DNA of 41,102 nt from Thermoplasmata archaeon (GCA_021791335.1 JAJYWS010000035.1:1-41102), one strand, 5' to 3'. Positions 6,506-18,308 are shown, counted from the first letter of the stretch. Notes: generated by a model from the letters alone, not told the origin. Numbers and translations: made by a program.

Positions 6506-8620
6506 TCAGGCAAAGCGGATCAGCTGCCAGTTGTTCGGCCGGACCTCCACGAGTTCGCCCTGGCTCCGGAGCGAGTGGAACAGCGACTGGAACTGGGCCG
6601 CCGAAATCCCCTCCTGCTCCGCCTGGGCCTGGGCCTCCTCCATGTGGAAGGTGCCCGAACTGCCGCTCTGCAGCCGCTGGAGGAGGGCGGTGAGGACGCT
6701 CATCCGCTCCCGCTGGGAATGGGAGACCCCGCTGGTGACGAGGTCGATGTCGATCCGCCCCTCCGACGAGGAGACGCGCCGCAGGAAGTTCTCCATGATC
6801 TGGATCGCCCGTTGGGCATCGCCCGGCTCGACCGTCGGGGAGAGCCGGGCCCGGGCCGCCGCCTCACTGAGCCGCACCAGGGCTTCGAGCTGTCGGGCGG
6901 TGATCGGCACCGGGGCGTTCGGCTCCTCCCCCTGCTTGCGGACGCTGACGTAGTAGTTCTCGAGCGCGACCAGGGCCCCGTCGGTCAGCACCGGCCGGAC
7001 CGTCTTGCGGGCGTAGGCGATGTATTTCTTGAGCTGGTCGGGGGAGAGCGGAGCCCCGGCCGTGACGGTCCCTCCGACCGACGGCCGCGCCTCGCCGTCC
7101 CGGTGCGCCTGGAGGATCCGGGACGCGAGGAAGCGGTCCCGTTTCTCCTCGGGGCGGTCCATGATCGAGAAGATGACGTCGAACCGGGAGAGCAGCGTCG
7201 GGGGGAGATCGATCTGCTCGGCGATCGACTTGGTCGAGTCGAACCGTCCCCACTTCGGGTTGGCCGCGGCCAGGACGGGGCAACGGGCGTTCAAGGTGGC
7301 CGTGATGCCCGCCTTGGCGATCGAGACGGTCTGCTGCTCGAGGACCTCGTGCATGGCGGACCGGTCCTCGGCCGACATCTTGTCGAGCTCGTCGATGATC
7401 GCCATTCCGCCGTCCGCCAGGACCAGCATGCCGGCTTCGAGCACCCACCGGCCCCCGGCGAAGTCGTCCTTCACCGCGGCCGCGGTGAGGCCGGCCGCCG
7501 TCGCGCCCTTGCCGCTGGTGTAGATCCCCCGGGGCGCCACGTCGGTGATGTAGCGGAGCAGTTGGCTCTTCGCGACCCCCGGGTCACCGATCAGGAGGAC
7601 GTTGATGTCGCCGCGGACCCGGATCCCGTCCGCGTGGTGCTTCTCGACGCCGCCGAAGAGCTGGAGGGCGATCGCCTCCTTCTCCTGCTCCATCCCCTTG
7701 ATCGTCGGAGCGAGGGAGAGCACGATCTTGTCGACGATCGTGGGGTCCCCCCGGAAGCGCTGGAAGAGCTGGTCGTCCGCCTCGGTGATCTCGATCTCGG
7801 CGTAGTCGACCTGCTTCGACTCGATCGAGTTCGCCAGGATCGAGAGATCGAAGGTCGTGGCCCGTCCGCTCCCGCTGCGGCCGGGCAGGTTCCGTTGCAG
7901 GCTCTTGAGGATCCCGTTCGCGACGATCCGGTTGCCGGGGATCACCCGGCCGGTCAGATCCTCGGTGAAGAAGACCGGGACCCCCTGGGGATGGGCGCCC
8001 CCGCGGAGGGTCTCGGGGCTCTCCTGGATCTCGATCCGCTGGCTGTCCACGTACGTCGAGCGTTCCGGCAGGAGCCGAAAGCGGGTGCGTCCGGCCGGCT
8101 TACCGCAGCCGCCCTGGGCTTCGGGGCACTCGAGGGGTTCGCGGAGGGCGAGCGCCCCTTCCTCCTGCACCTCGATGAACTCGGTCGAACAGGCCGCGCA
8201 CTGGAAGACCGCTTCGCGGATCTGCGGCCGGACCTCGGTCACCTTGCGGACGATCCCGTCGATCGCGACGAACCGGTTGAGGTCGGTCTCCCGGATCGAG
8301 CGGATCGACCGGTGGGCGGTCGGGGGGAGGCCGACGATCCTCAGGCGGAAGCCGTCGGCCTCCGGACCCGCCACCGGGAGCAGTTCGCGCATCGCCTGGG
8401 TCCCGGCGGCGAGGAGTTCGGTGGGCCGCTCGAGGAGCAGGTCGGCGAGCGGGGTATCGATGGAATCGATGACCCCGAAGGGCACCTCAAGCGACCGCTC
8501 CTCGGGGAACCGGTCGGCGATCTCGAGCAACCGCGGCCGGAACCCCCCCTCCTCGAAGACCGCGGTCCAACGTCCGGTCAGTTCGGGGGGCATCGGTTCG
8601 GCGCGCCGGACGCTGCTCAT
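6506..8620 (-). CDS. mcm: MCM replicative DNA helicase
   Basis: A 704-residue minichromosome maintenance helicase that unwinds DNA at the fork as a homohexamer. The N-terminal domain has an OB fold with a zinc site (CAAC with later C-P-E-A-Q-G-G-C-G). The AAA+ domain has Walker A GDPGVAKSQLL (about residue 345), Walker B MAIIDELDKM, sensor 1 AANP and the arginine finger LLSRFD. A C-terminal winged helix covers roughly the last 75 residues. The length is normal for archaeal MCM and there is no intein. The gene begins 9 nt after aspS ends, inside the pyrG-aspS-mcm group, with no obvious promoter of its own. Confidence 0.95.
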   Translation of the reverse strand: MSSVRRAEPMPPELTGRWTAVFEEGGFRPRLLEIADRFPEERSLEVPFGVIDSIDTPLADLLLERPTELLAAGTQAMRELLPVAGPEADGFRLRIVGLPPTAHRSIRSIRETDLNRFVAIDGIVRKVTEVRPQIREAVFQCAACSTEFIEVQEEGALALREPLECPEAQGGCGKPAGRTRFRLLPERSTYVDSQRIEIQESPETLRGGAHPQGVPVFFTEDLTGRVIPGNRIVANGILKSLQRNLPGRSGSGRATTFDLSILANSIESKQVDYAEIEITEADDQLFQRFRGDPTIVDKIVLSLAPTIKGMEQEKEAIALQLFGGVEKHHADGIRVRGDINVLLIGDPGVAKSQLLRYITDVAPRGIYTSGKGATAAGLTAAAVKDDFAGGRWVLEAGMLVLADGGMAIIDELDKMSAEDRSAMHEVLEQQTVSIAKAGITATLNARCPVLAAANPKWGRFDSTKSIAEQIDLPPTLLSRFDVIFSIMDRPEEKRDRFLASRILQAHRDGEARPSVGGTVTAGAPLSPDQLKKYIAYARKTVRPVLTDGALVALENYYVSVRKQGEEPNAPVPITARQLEALVRLSEAAARARLSPTVEPGDAQRAIQIMENFLRRVSSSEGRIDIDLVTSGVSHSQRERMSVLTALLQRLQSGSSGTFHMEEAQAQAEQEGISAAQFQSLFHSLRSQGELVEVRPNNWQLIRFA

Positions 8621-8629
8621 CGATCGCTC

Positions 8630-9892
8630 CTACGGGTCGAGGCGCCAGCGGTCCCGGGGAAACAGCCGGGTCTCCCGGATGTTGGGGAGCGCCGTCAGGG
8701 CCTGGACGAGCCGGTCGATTCCGAGCCCCCAGCCCCCATGGGGCGGCATGCCGAAGCGGAACGGCTCGAGATAGCCGGCGAACCCGGCGGGGTCGAGGCC
8801 GGCCGTGGCCAGGTTGGCGAGAAGCCGTTCGAGCCGGTGCTCCCGGGGACCCCCGCTCGCGACCTCAAGGTGCTCGAAGTACAGGTCGAAGTACCCGGTC
8901 CGCCGGGGATCGTCGTCCTGACGGCGCGCGTAGAAGGTGCCCTGCTTGATCGCCGTGGGGAAGTCGGTCAAGAAGAACCAGGCACTGCCGGTCCGCTCCC
9001 GGACCGACTCGGCGAGCCGCTTCTCCTCCTCGGTCGTGAGATCCCGCTCGGCACCGGCCCGACCGAACTCCGCCTCGGCCTCGGCGAACGGGATCCGGGG
9101 CAACGGCACGGTCGGGGGCGTGAGCGTCTCGGCCCACGGGTTGGCGATCTCGGCCAGGGCGCTGCGGGTCGACTCGATCGCCTCCCGGAGGATCCCTTCC
9201 AGGATCTCCCTAAGCTCCTCGGCGGTCTCGATCGAGGCCACCTCGGCGTCGAGGCTGGTGAACTCGGTGATGTGGCGGACCGTGTCGGACGGCTCGGCCC
9301 GGAACGCGGGGCCGATCTCGAAGACCCGTTCGAATCCGGCCCCCATGAGCATCTGCTTGTAGAGCTGGGGACTCTGGGCGAGGTAGGCCCGCTGCCCGAA
9401 GTAGTCGACCGGGAAGAGGGTCGCGCCCCCCTCCGCACCCTGCCGGAGGAGCTTCGGGGTCTCGACCTCGATGAACCCCCGCCGGTGGAACGCCTCCCGC
9501 CAGCCCCGCAGCAGCGCCGACCGGAGTTCAAAGATCTGCCGGACCGAGGGTTTCCGCAGGTCGAGGACCCGGTGGTTGAGCCGGGTGTCCAACTCGACAT
9601 GGACCCGGTCCACGACCCCGAGGGGCAGCGGGGTTTCGGCCCGGGTGACCACCCGGATCCCGGTCGGATGGAACTCGACGCCCTTCGCCGCCTTCGGCGA
9701 ACTCCGCGCGATCCCCTCGATCCGGACGACCGACTCCCTCGGAAGGGCGGCGAGCAGCTCGAACCAACTCGGGTCGGCCGTCCCCTTCTTCAGGATGACC
9801 TGGGTCGTTCCGGTGCCGTCCCGGACGAGGGCGAACGCCACCCCTCCCAGGGCGCGGTACTCCTCCAGGTGCCCCTCGATCCACCCCGGCAC
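8630..9892 (-). CDS. aspS: Aspartyl-tRNA synthetase, archaeal type
   Basis: A 420-residue class IIb synthetase that charges tRNA-Asp. The N-terminal OB anticodon-binding domain (~1-95) is followed by motif 1 around FIEVETPKLL, the QSPQLYKQML segment, motif 2 FEIGPAFRAE and motif 3 GGWGLGIDRL at the C-terminus. The frame continues upstream without ATG; the best start is GTG at 9892, 19 nt after pyrG. This leaves the OB fold about 10-15 residues shorter at its N-terminus than usual, so a non-standard upstream start is possible. At the position used to separate discriminating (Trp) from non-discriminating (His) archaeal AspRS I read Glu, so tRNA specificity is unclear. Confidence 0.9.
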   Translation of the reverse strand: MPGWIEGHLEEYRALGGVAFALVRDGTGTTQVILKKGTADPSWFELLAALPRESVVRIEGIARSSPKAAKGVEFHPTGIRVVTRAETPLPLGVVDRVHVELDTRLNHRVLDLRKPSVRQIFELRSALLRGWREAFHRRGFIEVETPKLLRQGAEGGATLFPVDYFGQRAYLAQSPQLYKQMLMGAGFERVFEIGPAFRAEPSDTVRHITEFTSLDAEVASIETAEELREILEGILREAIESTRSALAEIANPWAETLTPPTVPLPRIPFAEAEAEFGRAGAERDLTTEEEKRLAESVRERTGSAWFFLTDFPTAIKQGTFYARRQDDDPRRTGYFDLYFEHLEVASGGPREHRLERLLANLATAGLDPAGFAGYLEPFRFGMPPHGGWGLGIDRLVQALTALPNIRETRLFPRDRWRLDP

Positions 9893-9911
9893 ATCGGGGT
9901 GGCCGGCGAGG

Positions 9912-11552
9912 TCACGCGCCCGCAGGCGAGGGGGGGACAGGGGCCCGTACCTCCGATTGTTGGTGGGCGAGCGCGGCCTCGACCAGGCCCCGGTAGAGCG
10001 GATGGGGGGCTTCGGGCCGGGAAAGGAACTCCGGATGGAACTGGACGCCGATGAAGAACGGGTGGGACGGGACCTCGAGCGCCTCGACCCGGCCGTCGGG
10101 GCTGCGGCCGGTCACGCGGAGACCGGCCCCCTCGAACCGGTCGAGGTAGCCGGGGTGGATCTCGTAGCGGTGGCGGTGCCGCTCCCGAATCTCGGTGCGG
10201 CCGTAGAGCCCGGCGATCTTCGACCCCGGGACGAGGTCGATCCGCTGGGCGCCGAGGCGCATCGTGGCGCCGAGGTGCTCGAGCCCCTTCTGTTCCTCCA
10301 GGAGGCAGACGACCGGATCCGGGGTCTCGGGATCGACCTCGGTGCTGCTGGCCCCGGTGAGCCCCAAGGTCGTGCGCGCAAACTCGATCGCCGCCATTTG
10401 AAAGCCGTAGCAGACGCCCAGGAACGGCAGTCCGCTCGACCGGGCCGCCCCGATCGCGAGCATCTTCCCTTCGACACCGCGGGGACCAAAGCCTCCCGGG
10501 ACCAGGAGCGCGTCGGAGCGGGCGACCCGCTGGAGGAGGGCCGGATCCCGGGTCAGCTCCTCCGAGTCGTACCAGGCGAGCCGGATCCCGACCCCGAGGC
10601 GACCCTGACAGTGGTGGAACGCCTCCGAGTGGGAGAGGTAGGCATCGCGGAGTTCGGTGTACTTGCCGACCACGGCGATCTGGACCGAACGGTCGGGGTG
10701 GTGGTACCGCTGGAGGAACTCCGACCAGGCGGTGTAGTCCGGGGCCCGTTCGGGGAGCTCGAGCAGCCGCCCGAGGATCTCCCCCACCCCCTGGGCTTCC
10801 AGGACCAGCGGGACATCGTAGACCACCCGCTGATCGGGGACCGAGATGACCGCCTGGGGCGGCACATCGCAGAAGAGGGAGATCTTGGTCTTGATCTCCG
10901 GGGCGAGGGGCACCGGGGAGCGCGCGAAGATGAGGTGGGGCCGGATGCCGATCGCCCGGAGCTCCCGGACCGAGTGCTGGGTCGGCTTGGTCTTCGACTC
11001 CCCGACCGGGCCGACGACCGGGACCAAGGTGGTGTGGACAAAGGCCATCCGGTGCTCCCCGAGCTCGTAGGAAAGCTCCCGGAGGGCCTCCAGGAACGGC
11101 ATCGACTCGATATCGCCGACCGTGCCCCCGACTTCGACCAGGGTGACCTCGGCCCCCTCCGACTCCGACACCTCCCGGATCACCCGTTTGATCTCCCCGG
11201 TGACGTGCGGGATGATCTGGACGGTGTTGCCGAGGTAGTCGCCCCGGCGCTCTTTCTCGATGACCGTGCGGTAGATCTTGCCGGTCGTGAGGTTGTGGCG
11301 CCCGTTGAGCGGCTGGTCGAGGAACCGCTCGTAGTTGCCGAGGTCGAGGTCGGCCTCGGTGCCGTCGTCCAGCACGAAGACCTCCCCATGCTGGTAGGGG
11401 TTCATCGTGCCGGCGTCGACGTTGAGGTACGGGTCGATCTTGAGGATCGTGACCGAGAACCCCCGCGCCTTCAGGAGCCGGCCGAGCGAGGAGGTCGTGA
11501 TGCCCTTGCCCAGGCCGGAAATCACCCCTCCACTGACGACAATGACCTTCAT
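9912..11552 (-). CDS. pyrG: CTP synthase
   Basis: A 546-residue CTP synthase that converts UTP to CTP using ATP and glutamine. The N-terminal synthase domain (1-~270) starts [17 protein letters not shown] with the P-loop and includes [13 protein letters not shown] and [10 protein letters not shown]. The C-terminal class I glutamine amidotransferase domain has [11 protein letters not shown] with the catalytic Cys and a late FHPEF with the His-Glu pair. The length is normal. An SD-like GGAGGGG precedes the ATG and a TATA-like element lies at 11588-11595. It heads the group that continues with aspS and mcm. Confidence 0.96.
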   Translation of the reverse strand: MKVIVVSGGVISGLGKGITTSSLGRLLKARGFSVTILKIDPYLNVDAGTMNPYQHGEVFVLDDGTEADLDLGNYERFLDQPLNGRHNLTTGKIYRTVIEKERRGDYLGNTVQIIPHVTGEIKRVIREVSESEGAEVTLVEVGGTVGDIESMPFLEALRELSYELGEHRMAFVHTTLVPVVGPVGESKTKPTQHSVRELRAIGIRPHLIFARSPVPLAPEIKTKISLFCDVPPQAVISVPDQRVVYDVPLVLEAQGVGEILGRLLELPERAPDYTAWSEFLQRYHHPDRSVQIAVVGKYTELRDAYLSHSEAFHHCQGRLGVGIRLAWYDSEELTRDPALLQRVARSDALLVPGGFGPRGVEGKMLAIGAARSSGLPFLGVCYGFQMAAIEFARTTLGLTGASSTEVDPETPDPVVCLLEEQKGLEHLGATMRLGAQRIDLVPGSKIAGLYGRTEIRERHRHRYEIHPGYLDRFEGAGLRVTGRSPDGRVEALEVPSHPFFIGVQFHPEFLSRPEAPHPLYRGLVEAALAHQQSEVRAPVPPSPAGA

Positions 11553-11587
11553 CGCGCCCCTCCGGAGCGCTCAGAAGGGGTTCGGAC

Positions 11588-11595
11588 GATAAAGG
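11588..11595 (-). promoter_or_regulatory. TATA-like element for pyrG-aspS-mcm
   Basis: The minus strand reads CCTTTATC about 40 nt before the pyrG ATG. The predicted start near 11565 leaves a ~13-nt leader that contains an SD-like GGAGG. Confidence 0.5.
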
Positions 11596-11655
11596 CTCTG
11601 GGTTGGCGTGGAGGGTGGGGGGCGGGGTGGGCCGGGCGATCGGCGGCCTTGGGGC

Positions 11656-12459
11656 TCAGGGCGGGGCGGAGCCGTAGGCCCGCCGCCGCCCGGCCGGATC
11701 CCGGAACGACCTTCCGAACTCCTCCAGGCCCCGGAGGCTCTCCCACGGGAGCACCGGGCCGTCGACACAGACATGGAGGGGGCCGAGAGCGCACGCATCG
11801 CACAGACCCAGGGCGCACTTCATCTGCCGCTCGACCGAACAGATCACCGGGACGTGGTGGCGGTCGGCGAGATCGGCCACGCGCCGCATCATCACCTCGG
11901 GGCCGCAGGTCCAGACGGCGTCGTACGGGTGCTCCTCCAGGAGCCGTTCGGCCAGGGGGGTGACGAATCCTGGTCTCCCGGCCGAGCCGTCATCGGTGGC
12001 GACCTCGGTGGAGGCGCCCATCCGCTCGAAGCGTCCCCGGAACAGGAGCTCGGACGCCGTCACGGCCCCCAGGGCGACGTCGACCGCGTGGCCCGCCGCC
12101 CGGGCCGACTCGGCGGCCGGGGCGAGCACCGCCGCCCCGGAGCCTCCCGCCACGACGAGCACCCGACGCGGGGTCAGGTCGAACGGACGGCCGTACGGGC
12201 CACGGATCCCGATCCGGTCCCCCGGGCGGAGGGTCTGGATGGCCCGGCTGGTCGCTCCCATCGCCTTGACCGTGACCCCGCCCATCGGGCCGTTCGGGTA
12301 GGAGAGGGACATGGGCAGTTCATCATCCCCGGGGATCCAGACCATGACGAACTGGCCGGGGCGGGCCGCGGGCGCCCAAGCGAACCTCAGGGTGACGGTG
12401 GAGGGGGTCTCGTGGACCACCTCGGAGATGGGTACGATCGACCGGCTCGGGAGGGTCAC
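11656..12459 (-). CDS. pyrK: Dihydroorotate dehydrogenase electron-transfer subunit PyrK
   Basis: 267 residues. The N-terminal FAD-binding barrel (1-~95) includes G-D-D-E-L-P-M-S-L-S-Y-P. An NAD(H)-binding domain follows with VLVVAGGSGAAVLAP. Near the C-terminus is the 2Fe-2S ligand set KCALGLCDACALGPLHVC, four cysteines in the C-x4-C-x2-C-xn-C pattern of PyrK. It passes electrons between the FMN of PyrD and NAD. It overlaps pyrD by 4 nt (ATGA). The ~30 C-terminal residues after the Fe-S site are basic and poorly conserved in character. Confidence 0.92.
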   Translation of the reverse strand: MTLPSRSIVPISEVVHETPSTVTLRFAWAPAARPGQFVMVWIPGDDELPMSLSYPNGPMGGVTVKAMGATSRAIQTLRPGDRIGIRGPYGRPFDLTPRRVLVVAGGSGAAVLAPAAESARAAGHAVDVALGAVTASELLFRGRFERMGASTEVATDDGSAGRPGFVTPLAERLLEEHPYDAVWTCGPEVMMRRVADLADRHHVPVICSVERQMKCALGLCDACALGPLHVCVDGPVLPWESLRGLEEFGRSFRDPAGRRRAYGSAPP

Positions 12460-13439
12460 GGCGCCCTCCGAGGCTTCGAGGGCCTCCTAAGCCGGGCGGG
12501 GGCTTGCTGGACGGCTGAGGAGGGGGGCCGCCCGTGGGCCCGGCCCACCGCCTCCTCCCACCGGTCGATCCCCAGGGCATCGAGCCGGGAGGCGAGGTCC
12601 CGGGCGATCGTCCCGAACAGGGCCACGCCGGGACCGGAGAGGGCCGTTCCGATCTGCACCGCCCGGGCGCCGGCCAAAAGATACTCGAGGGCGTCGTCGG
12701 CCGACGCGATCCCGCCGATCCCCACGATCGGGATCCGCACCGCCTCGAAGATCTGCCAGACGCAGGCGAGCCCGACCGGTTTGATCGCCGGCCCGCTGAG
12801 GCCCCCGAGGCCATGGGCGAGGATCGGTCGGGCCAGGGTCACATCGATTCCCAAGGCCCGGACGGTGTTGATCGCGCTGATCGCGTGGGCCCCGCCCCGC
12901 TCGGCGGCCCGAGCGAGGCCGGCCGGATCGGCGGTGTTGGGGGTGATCTTGGCGAGGACGGGGAGGTCGACCGCGGCGACCACGCTGCGCACGATCCGTT
13001 CGACCCGCCGGGGGTCGCTCCCGATCTCGCTCCCGTAGCCGTGCGCGTGGGGACAGCTCAAGTTGAGCTCCAGGGCGACCACTCCGGTCCCGGCCATCCG
13101 GCGGGCGAGGGCGGCAAACTCCCGCGGGGCGGCGGCAAAGATCGAGCCGATGACGGGGGCACCCGAGGCCCGGGCCACCTCGATCTCCGCGGGGTACTCG
13201 TCGATGCCCGGGTTCGGCAGCCCCATCGCGTTGAGGAGGCCCACCGGTCCGAGCGGCTCGACGGTGGGGTTCGGATAGCCGGACCGGGGCTCCGCCCCGA
13301 TCGACTTGGTCACCACGCCGCCCGCGCCGGCGGCGTAGGCGGCGGCCATCGAGGCCCCGGTCTCGCCCCAGATTCCCGACGCCAGGAGCAGGGGGTTCCG
13401 CAGCGGAACTCCGGCGAGCTCCACGGTCAGGTCGGCCAC
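12456..13439 (-). CDS. pyrD: Dihydroorotate dehydrogenase, class 1B catalytic subunit
   Basis: A 327-residue TIM-barrel flavoprotein that oxidises dihydroorotate to orotate in pyrimidine synthesis. Typical elements are the N-terminal LRNPLLLASGIWGETG, VVTKSIGAEPR, N-P-G-I-D-E-Y and ELNLSCPH, with the catalytic Cys of class 1B at C129. FMN-phosphate loops follow in GIGGIASADDALEYLLAGA. The ~45 C-terminal residues are Arg/Pro-rich beyond the usual end. The GTG start at 13439 lies only ~25 nt from the TATA box at 13461, so the mRNA is probably leaderless. PyrK follows directly, giving an NAD-dependent PyrD-PyrK enzyme. Confidence 0.93.
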   Translation of the reverse strand: MADLTVELAGVPLRNPLLLASGIWGETGASMAAAYAAGAGGVVTKSIGAEPRSGYPNPTVEPLGPVGLLNAMGLPNPGIDEYPAEIEVARASGAPVIGSIFAAAPREFAALARRMAGTGVVALELNLSCPHAHGYGSEIGSDPRRVERIVRSVVAAVDLPVLAKITPNTADPAGLARAAERGGAHAISAINTVRALGIDVTLARPILAHGLGGLSGPAIKPVGLACVWQIFEAVRIPIVGIGGIASADDALEYLLAGARAVQIGTALSGPGVALFGTIARDLASRLDALGIDRWEEAVGRAHGRPPSSAVQQAPARLRRPSKPRRAP

Positions 13440-13460
13440 GACCGTGGGACAGGCGCCGTC

Positions 13461-13468
13461 CTTAAATC
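13461..13468. promoter_or_regulatory. Shared TATA box of divergent pyrDK and clpB
   Basis: CTTAAATC is the only AT-rich element in the 53-nt gap. Its centre is ~25 nt from the pyrD GTG (minus) and ~29 nt from the clpB ATG (plus). Both are standard TATA-to-start distances in this window, so one element could serve both directions. Confidence 0.55.
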
Positions 13469-13492
13469 GGCTCGCTCCGATAGAAGGGGGCC

Positions 13493-16093
<2,601 letters not shown>

Positions 16094-16100
16094 GGCCCCG

Positions 16101-17045
16101 GTGACGTCGATCGTGATCGCGTGCGTCGGCGATCCCGGCGTGGCCGCGAGCCTCGGCAAGAAGGGGACGGCCTCCGATCTCACCCTCTACAACTCGGTCC
16201 AGGGCGACCGTCAGTTCGTCTTCGTCGAACCCACCCGGTTCCCGGAGAAGATGGTCGCCCTGACGACCGCGCTCGCGATGGCCCACCGGTGCCTGCTCGT
16301 CGTCCACGGACTCACCCGCCCTCTCGCCGAGACCCTCGCCACCGTCGACCTGGTGGACCTCCCGACCACGATCGTGCGGGGGCCGTCGGTGGGGGACGAC
16401 GAGCTCCGCCGGGCGCTCAAGGGCAGCCGGCTCGAGTCGGAGCCGTTCCTCGCCGAGGAGCTGCCCCACCTGCGGGAGACGATCGGAGACTGGGCCGCCC
16501 CCGAGCGGCCGGGGCCGGTCCGGGTGCCGATCGACCACGCCTTCCAGGTGAAGGGGGTCGGGGCGGTCGCCCTGGGGCTGGTCGCGCAGGGCCGTCTCGA
16601 GGCCCACGCCAAGCTCCGGCTCTACCCCACCGCGAAGACGGTCGAGGTCCGGTCCATCCAGGTCCACGACGTCGACCGGGGGAGCGCCGCCACCGGCGAA
16701 CGGGTCGGGGTCGCGCTCAAGGGGGTCGACGCCACGGAGCTGGAACGCGGGCAGATCCTGGCCCCCGAGGGCTCCCTGGCGACCACGAACCGCTGGCACG
16801 GCCGGGATCCCCGGCGCTGCCGGTACTACCGGGGGTCGATCACCCCGGGAGGCCGCTACCACCTGGCCGTCGGGATCGACGCGTATCCGGTCCAGGTCGG
16901 GCCGGCCGGTGAATCGATCGAGTTCACGGTCGATCGGCCCGTCGCGGCCGACCCGGGTTCGCCCGGGTATCTGCTCGATCTCTCGGCCACCGCCGGGGCC
17001 CGGATCGTCGGGCGCTGGACCCTGGAGCCCGCCCCGCCGGGGTGA
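16101..17045 (+). CDS. EF-Tu/SelB-like protein with degenerate GTPase domain
   Basis: A 314-residue protein resembling an archaeal family related to translational GTPases. The first ~135 residues follow the G-domain strand order, but the P-loop position reads GDPGVAASLGKKGTASD with no GKS/T, and I see no D-x-x-G switch II or NKxD. GTP binding is therefore doubtful. Residues ~138-225 (VRVPIDHAFQVKGVGAVALG with a later G-V-A-L-K-G-V-D-A-T-E-L-E-R-G) are a clear EF-Tu domain-II barrel. The remainder looks like a domain-III barrel. Substrate binding (tRNA, ribosome or factor) is inference only. The GTG start lies 7 nt after clpB, so they are probably co-transcribed. It converges with PAN, separated by 14 nt. 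Confidence 0.75.
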   Translation: MTSIVIACVGDPGVAASLGKKGTASDLTLYNSVQGDRQFVFVEPTRFPEKMVALTTALAMAHRCLLVVHGLTRPLAETLATVDLVDLPTTIVRGPSVGDDELRRALKGSRLESEPFLAEELPHLRETIGDWAAPERPGPVRVPIDHAFQVKGVGAVALGLVAQGRLEAHAKLRLYPTAKTVEVRSIQVHDVDRGSAATGERVGVALKGVDATELERGQILAPEGSLATTNRWHGRDPRRCRYYRGSITPGGRYHLAVGIDAYPVQVGPAGESIEFTVDRPVAADPGSPGYLLDLSATAGARIVGRWTLEPAPPG

Positions 17046-17059
17046 TCGTGGGTTCGCCC

Positions 17060-18265
17060 TCAGGCGAACATCGTCACCGACTCCTTTCGGAGTTCTTCCT
17101 CGCCGACCACCTTCTCGACGGCCCGCTCGAAGTCCTGGAGGGTCACCTGGTCCCGCTCCTCGCGGATCGCCCCCATGCCGGCCTCGGTGCAGATCGCCTT
17201 GATGTCGGCGCCGGTCACGCCCTCGCACCGCTGGGCCAAAAGTTCGAAGTCGATCGGCTCCCGCAGGGCCATGCCCCGGGAGTGGATCCGGAAGATCTCG
17301 GCCCGGCCGGCCTCGCCCGGGACCGGGATCTCGATGATCCGGTCGAACCGCCCGGGCCGCAGGAGCGCATCGTCCAGGATGTCGGGGCGGTTCGTGGCGG
17401 CGATGATCTTGACATTGGACAGGGGCTCGAAGCCGTCCATCTCGGCGAGCAGCTGCATGAGGGTCCTCTGGACCTCGCGGTCGCCGCTCGTCGCGACCTC
17501 GAGCCGCTTGGCGCCGATCGAGTCCACCTCGTCGATGAAGATGATCGACGGGGCCTTCTCCCGCGCCAGTTGGAACAGCTCCCGGACCAGCCGGGCGCCC
17601 TCCCCGATGTACTTCTGGACGAGTTCGCTCCCGACCAGCCGGATGAAGGTGGCGTTGGTGTGGTGGGCGACCGCCTTCGCGATGAGGGTCTTTCCGGTAC
17701 CGGGCGGGCCGAGGAGCAGGACCCCCTTCGGGGGGTCGACCCCGATCTTGCGGTAGAGTTCGCTGCGGAGCAAGGGGTACTCCACCGCTTCGCGGATCTC
17801 CCGGATCTGGTCGCTGAGGCCCCCGACCTCCTGGTAGGTGGCGGTCGGCTTCGCGACGATCTCGCTGGCCGAGACCATGGGATCCACCGACGCCGGTAGG
17901 ACGCCCATCACCGCCAGGGTCTGCTTGTTGAGGGCGACCCGGCTCCCGACCGAAATCTTGGCCGCCTCGATCGACTCCGCGGTGTTGACCACGAAGTCGG
18001 GTCCGGTCGAGGATTTGACCACGATCCGGCCGTCGGTGAGCACATCGCGGACATTCCCGACGATGAGCGGGGGATAGCGGAGCCGATCCAGTTCGGTCTT
18101 GAGCCGCTTGACCTCCCGCTGGAGCCGGAGGATCTCCGCCTCCATGTAATGCCGCTCGCTCTCGATCCGCTTGATCGCGTCGGCCAACTGGTTGTTGCGG
18201 AGCTCGAGAAACGAGACACGTTCCAGCCGTTCCGATTCGGTGGGCGTGAGATCCGGTTCGGTCAT
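17060..18265 (-). CDS. pan: Proteasome-activating nucleotidase (PAN)
   Basis: A 401-residue AAA+ unfoldase that feeds the 20S proteasome. It has an N-terminal coiled coil (~8-62), an OB domain starting at PPLIVGNV, Walker A GPPGTGKT (186-193), Walker B IIFIDEVD (241-248), sensor 1 AATNRPD and arginine fingers in RPGRFDR. The C-terminus is ...ESVTMFA. PAN normally ends in a hydrophobic-Tyr-X (HbYX) triplet that opens the proteasome gate; here Phe replaces Tyr and Ala is last. An upstream TTG at 18298 would add 11 residues but lies before the predicted transcription start (~18288), so the ATG at 18265 is chosen. Confidence 0.93.
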   Translation of the reverse strand: MTEPDLTPTESERLERVSFLELRNNQLADAIKRIESERHYMEAEILRLQREVKRLKTELDRLRYPPLIVGNVRDVLTDGRIVVKSSTGPDFVVNTAESIEAAKISVGSRVALNKQTLAVMGVLPASVDPMVSASEIVAKPTATYQEVGGLSDQIREIREAVEYPLLRSELYRKIGVDPPKGVLLLGPPGTGKTLIAKAVAHHTNATFIRLVGSELVQKYIGEGARLVRELFQLAREKAPSIIFIDEVDSIGAKRLEVATSGDREVQRTLMQLLAEMDGFEPLSNVKIIAATNRPDILDDALLRPGRFDRIIEIPVPGEAGRAEIFRIHSRGMALREPIDFELLAQRCEGVTGADIKAICTEAGMGAIREERDQVTLQDFERAVEKVVGEEELRKESVTMFA

Positions 18266-18308
18266 GGTGGGCGGGACGACACTCCCCAGCAGAACCAAGG
18301 CGCCTTGG

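Noticed and set aside
6473-10054. 1193-aa plus-strand open frame
   Set aside because: It is antisense to mcm and aspS. Its translation is a monotonous mix of Arg, Gly, Asp, Leu and Pro with no domains, as expected when a GC-rich gene is read on the other strand.
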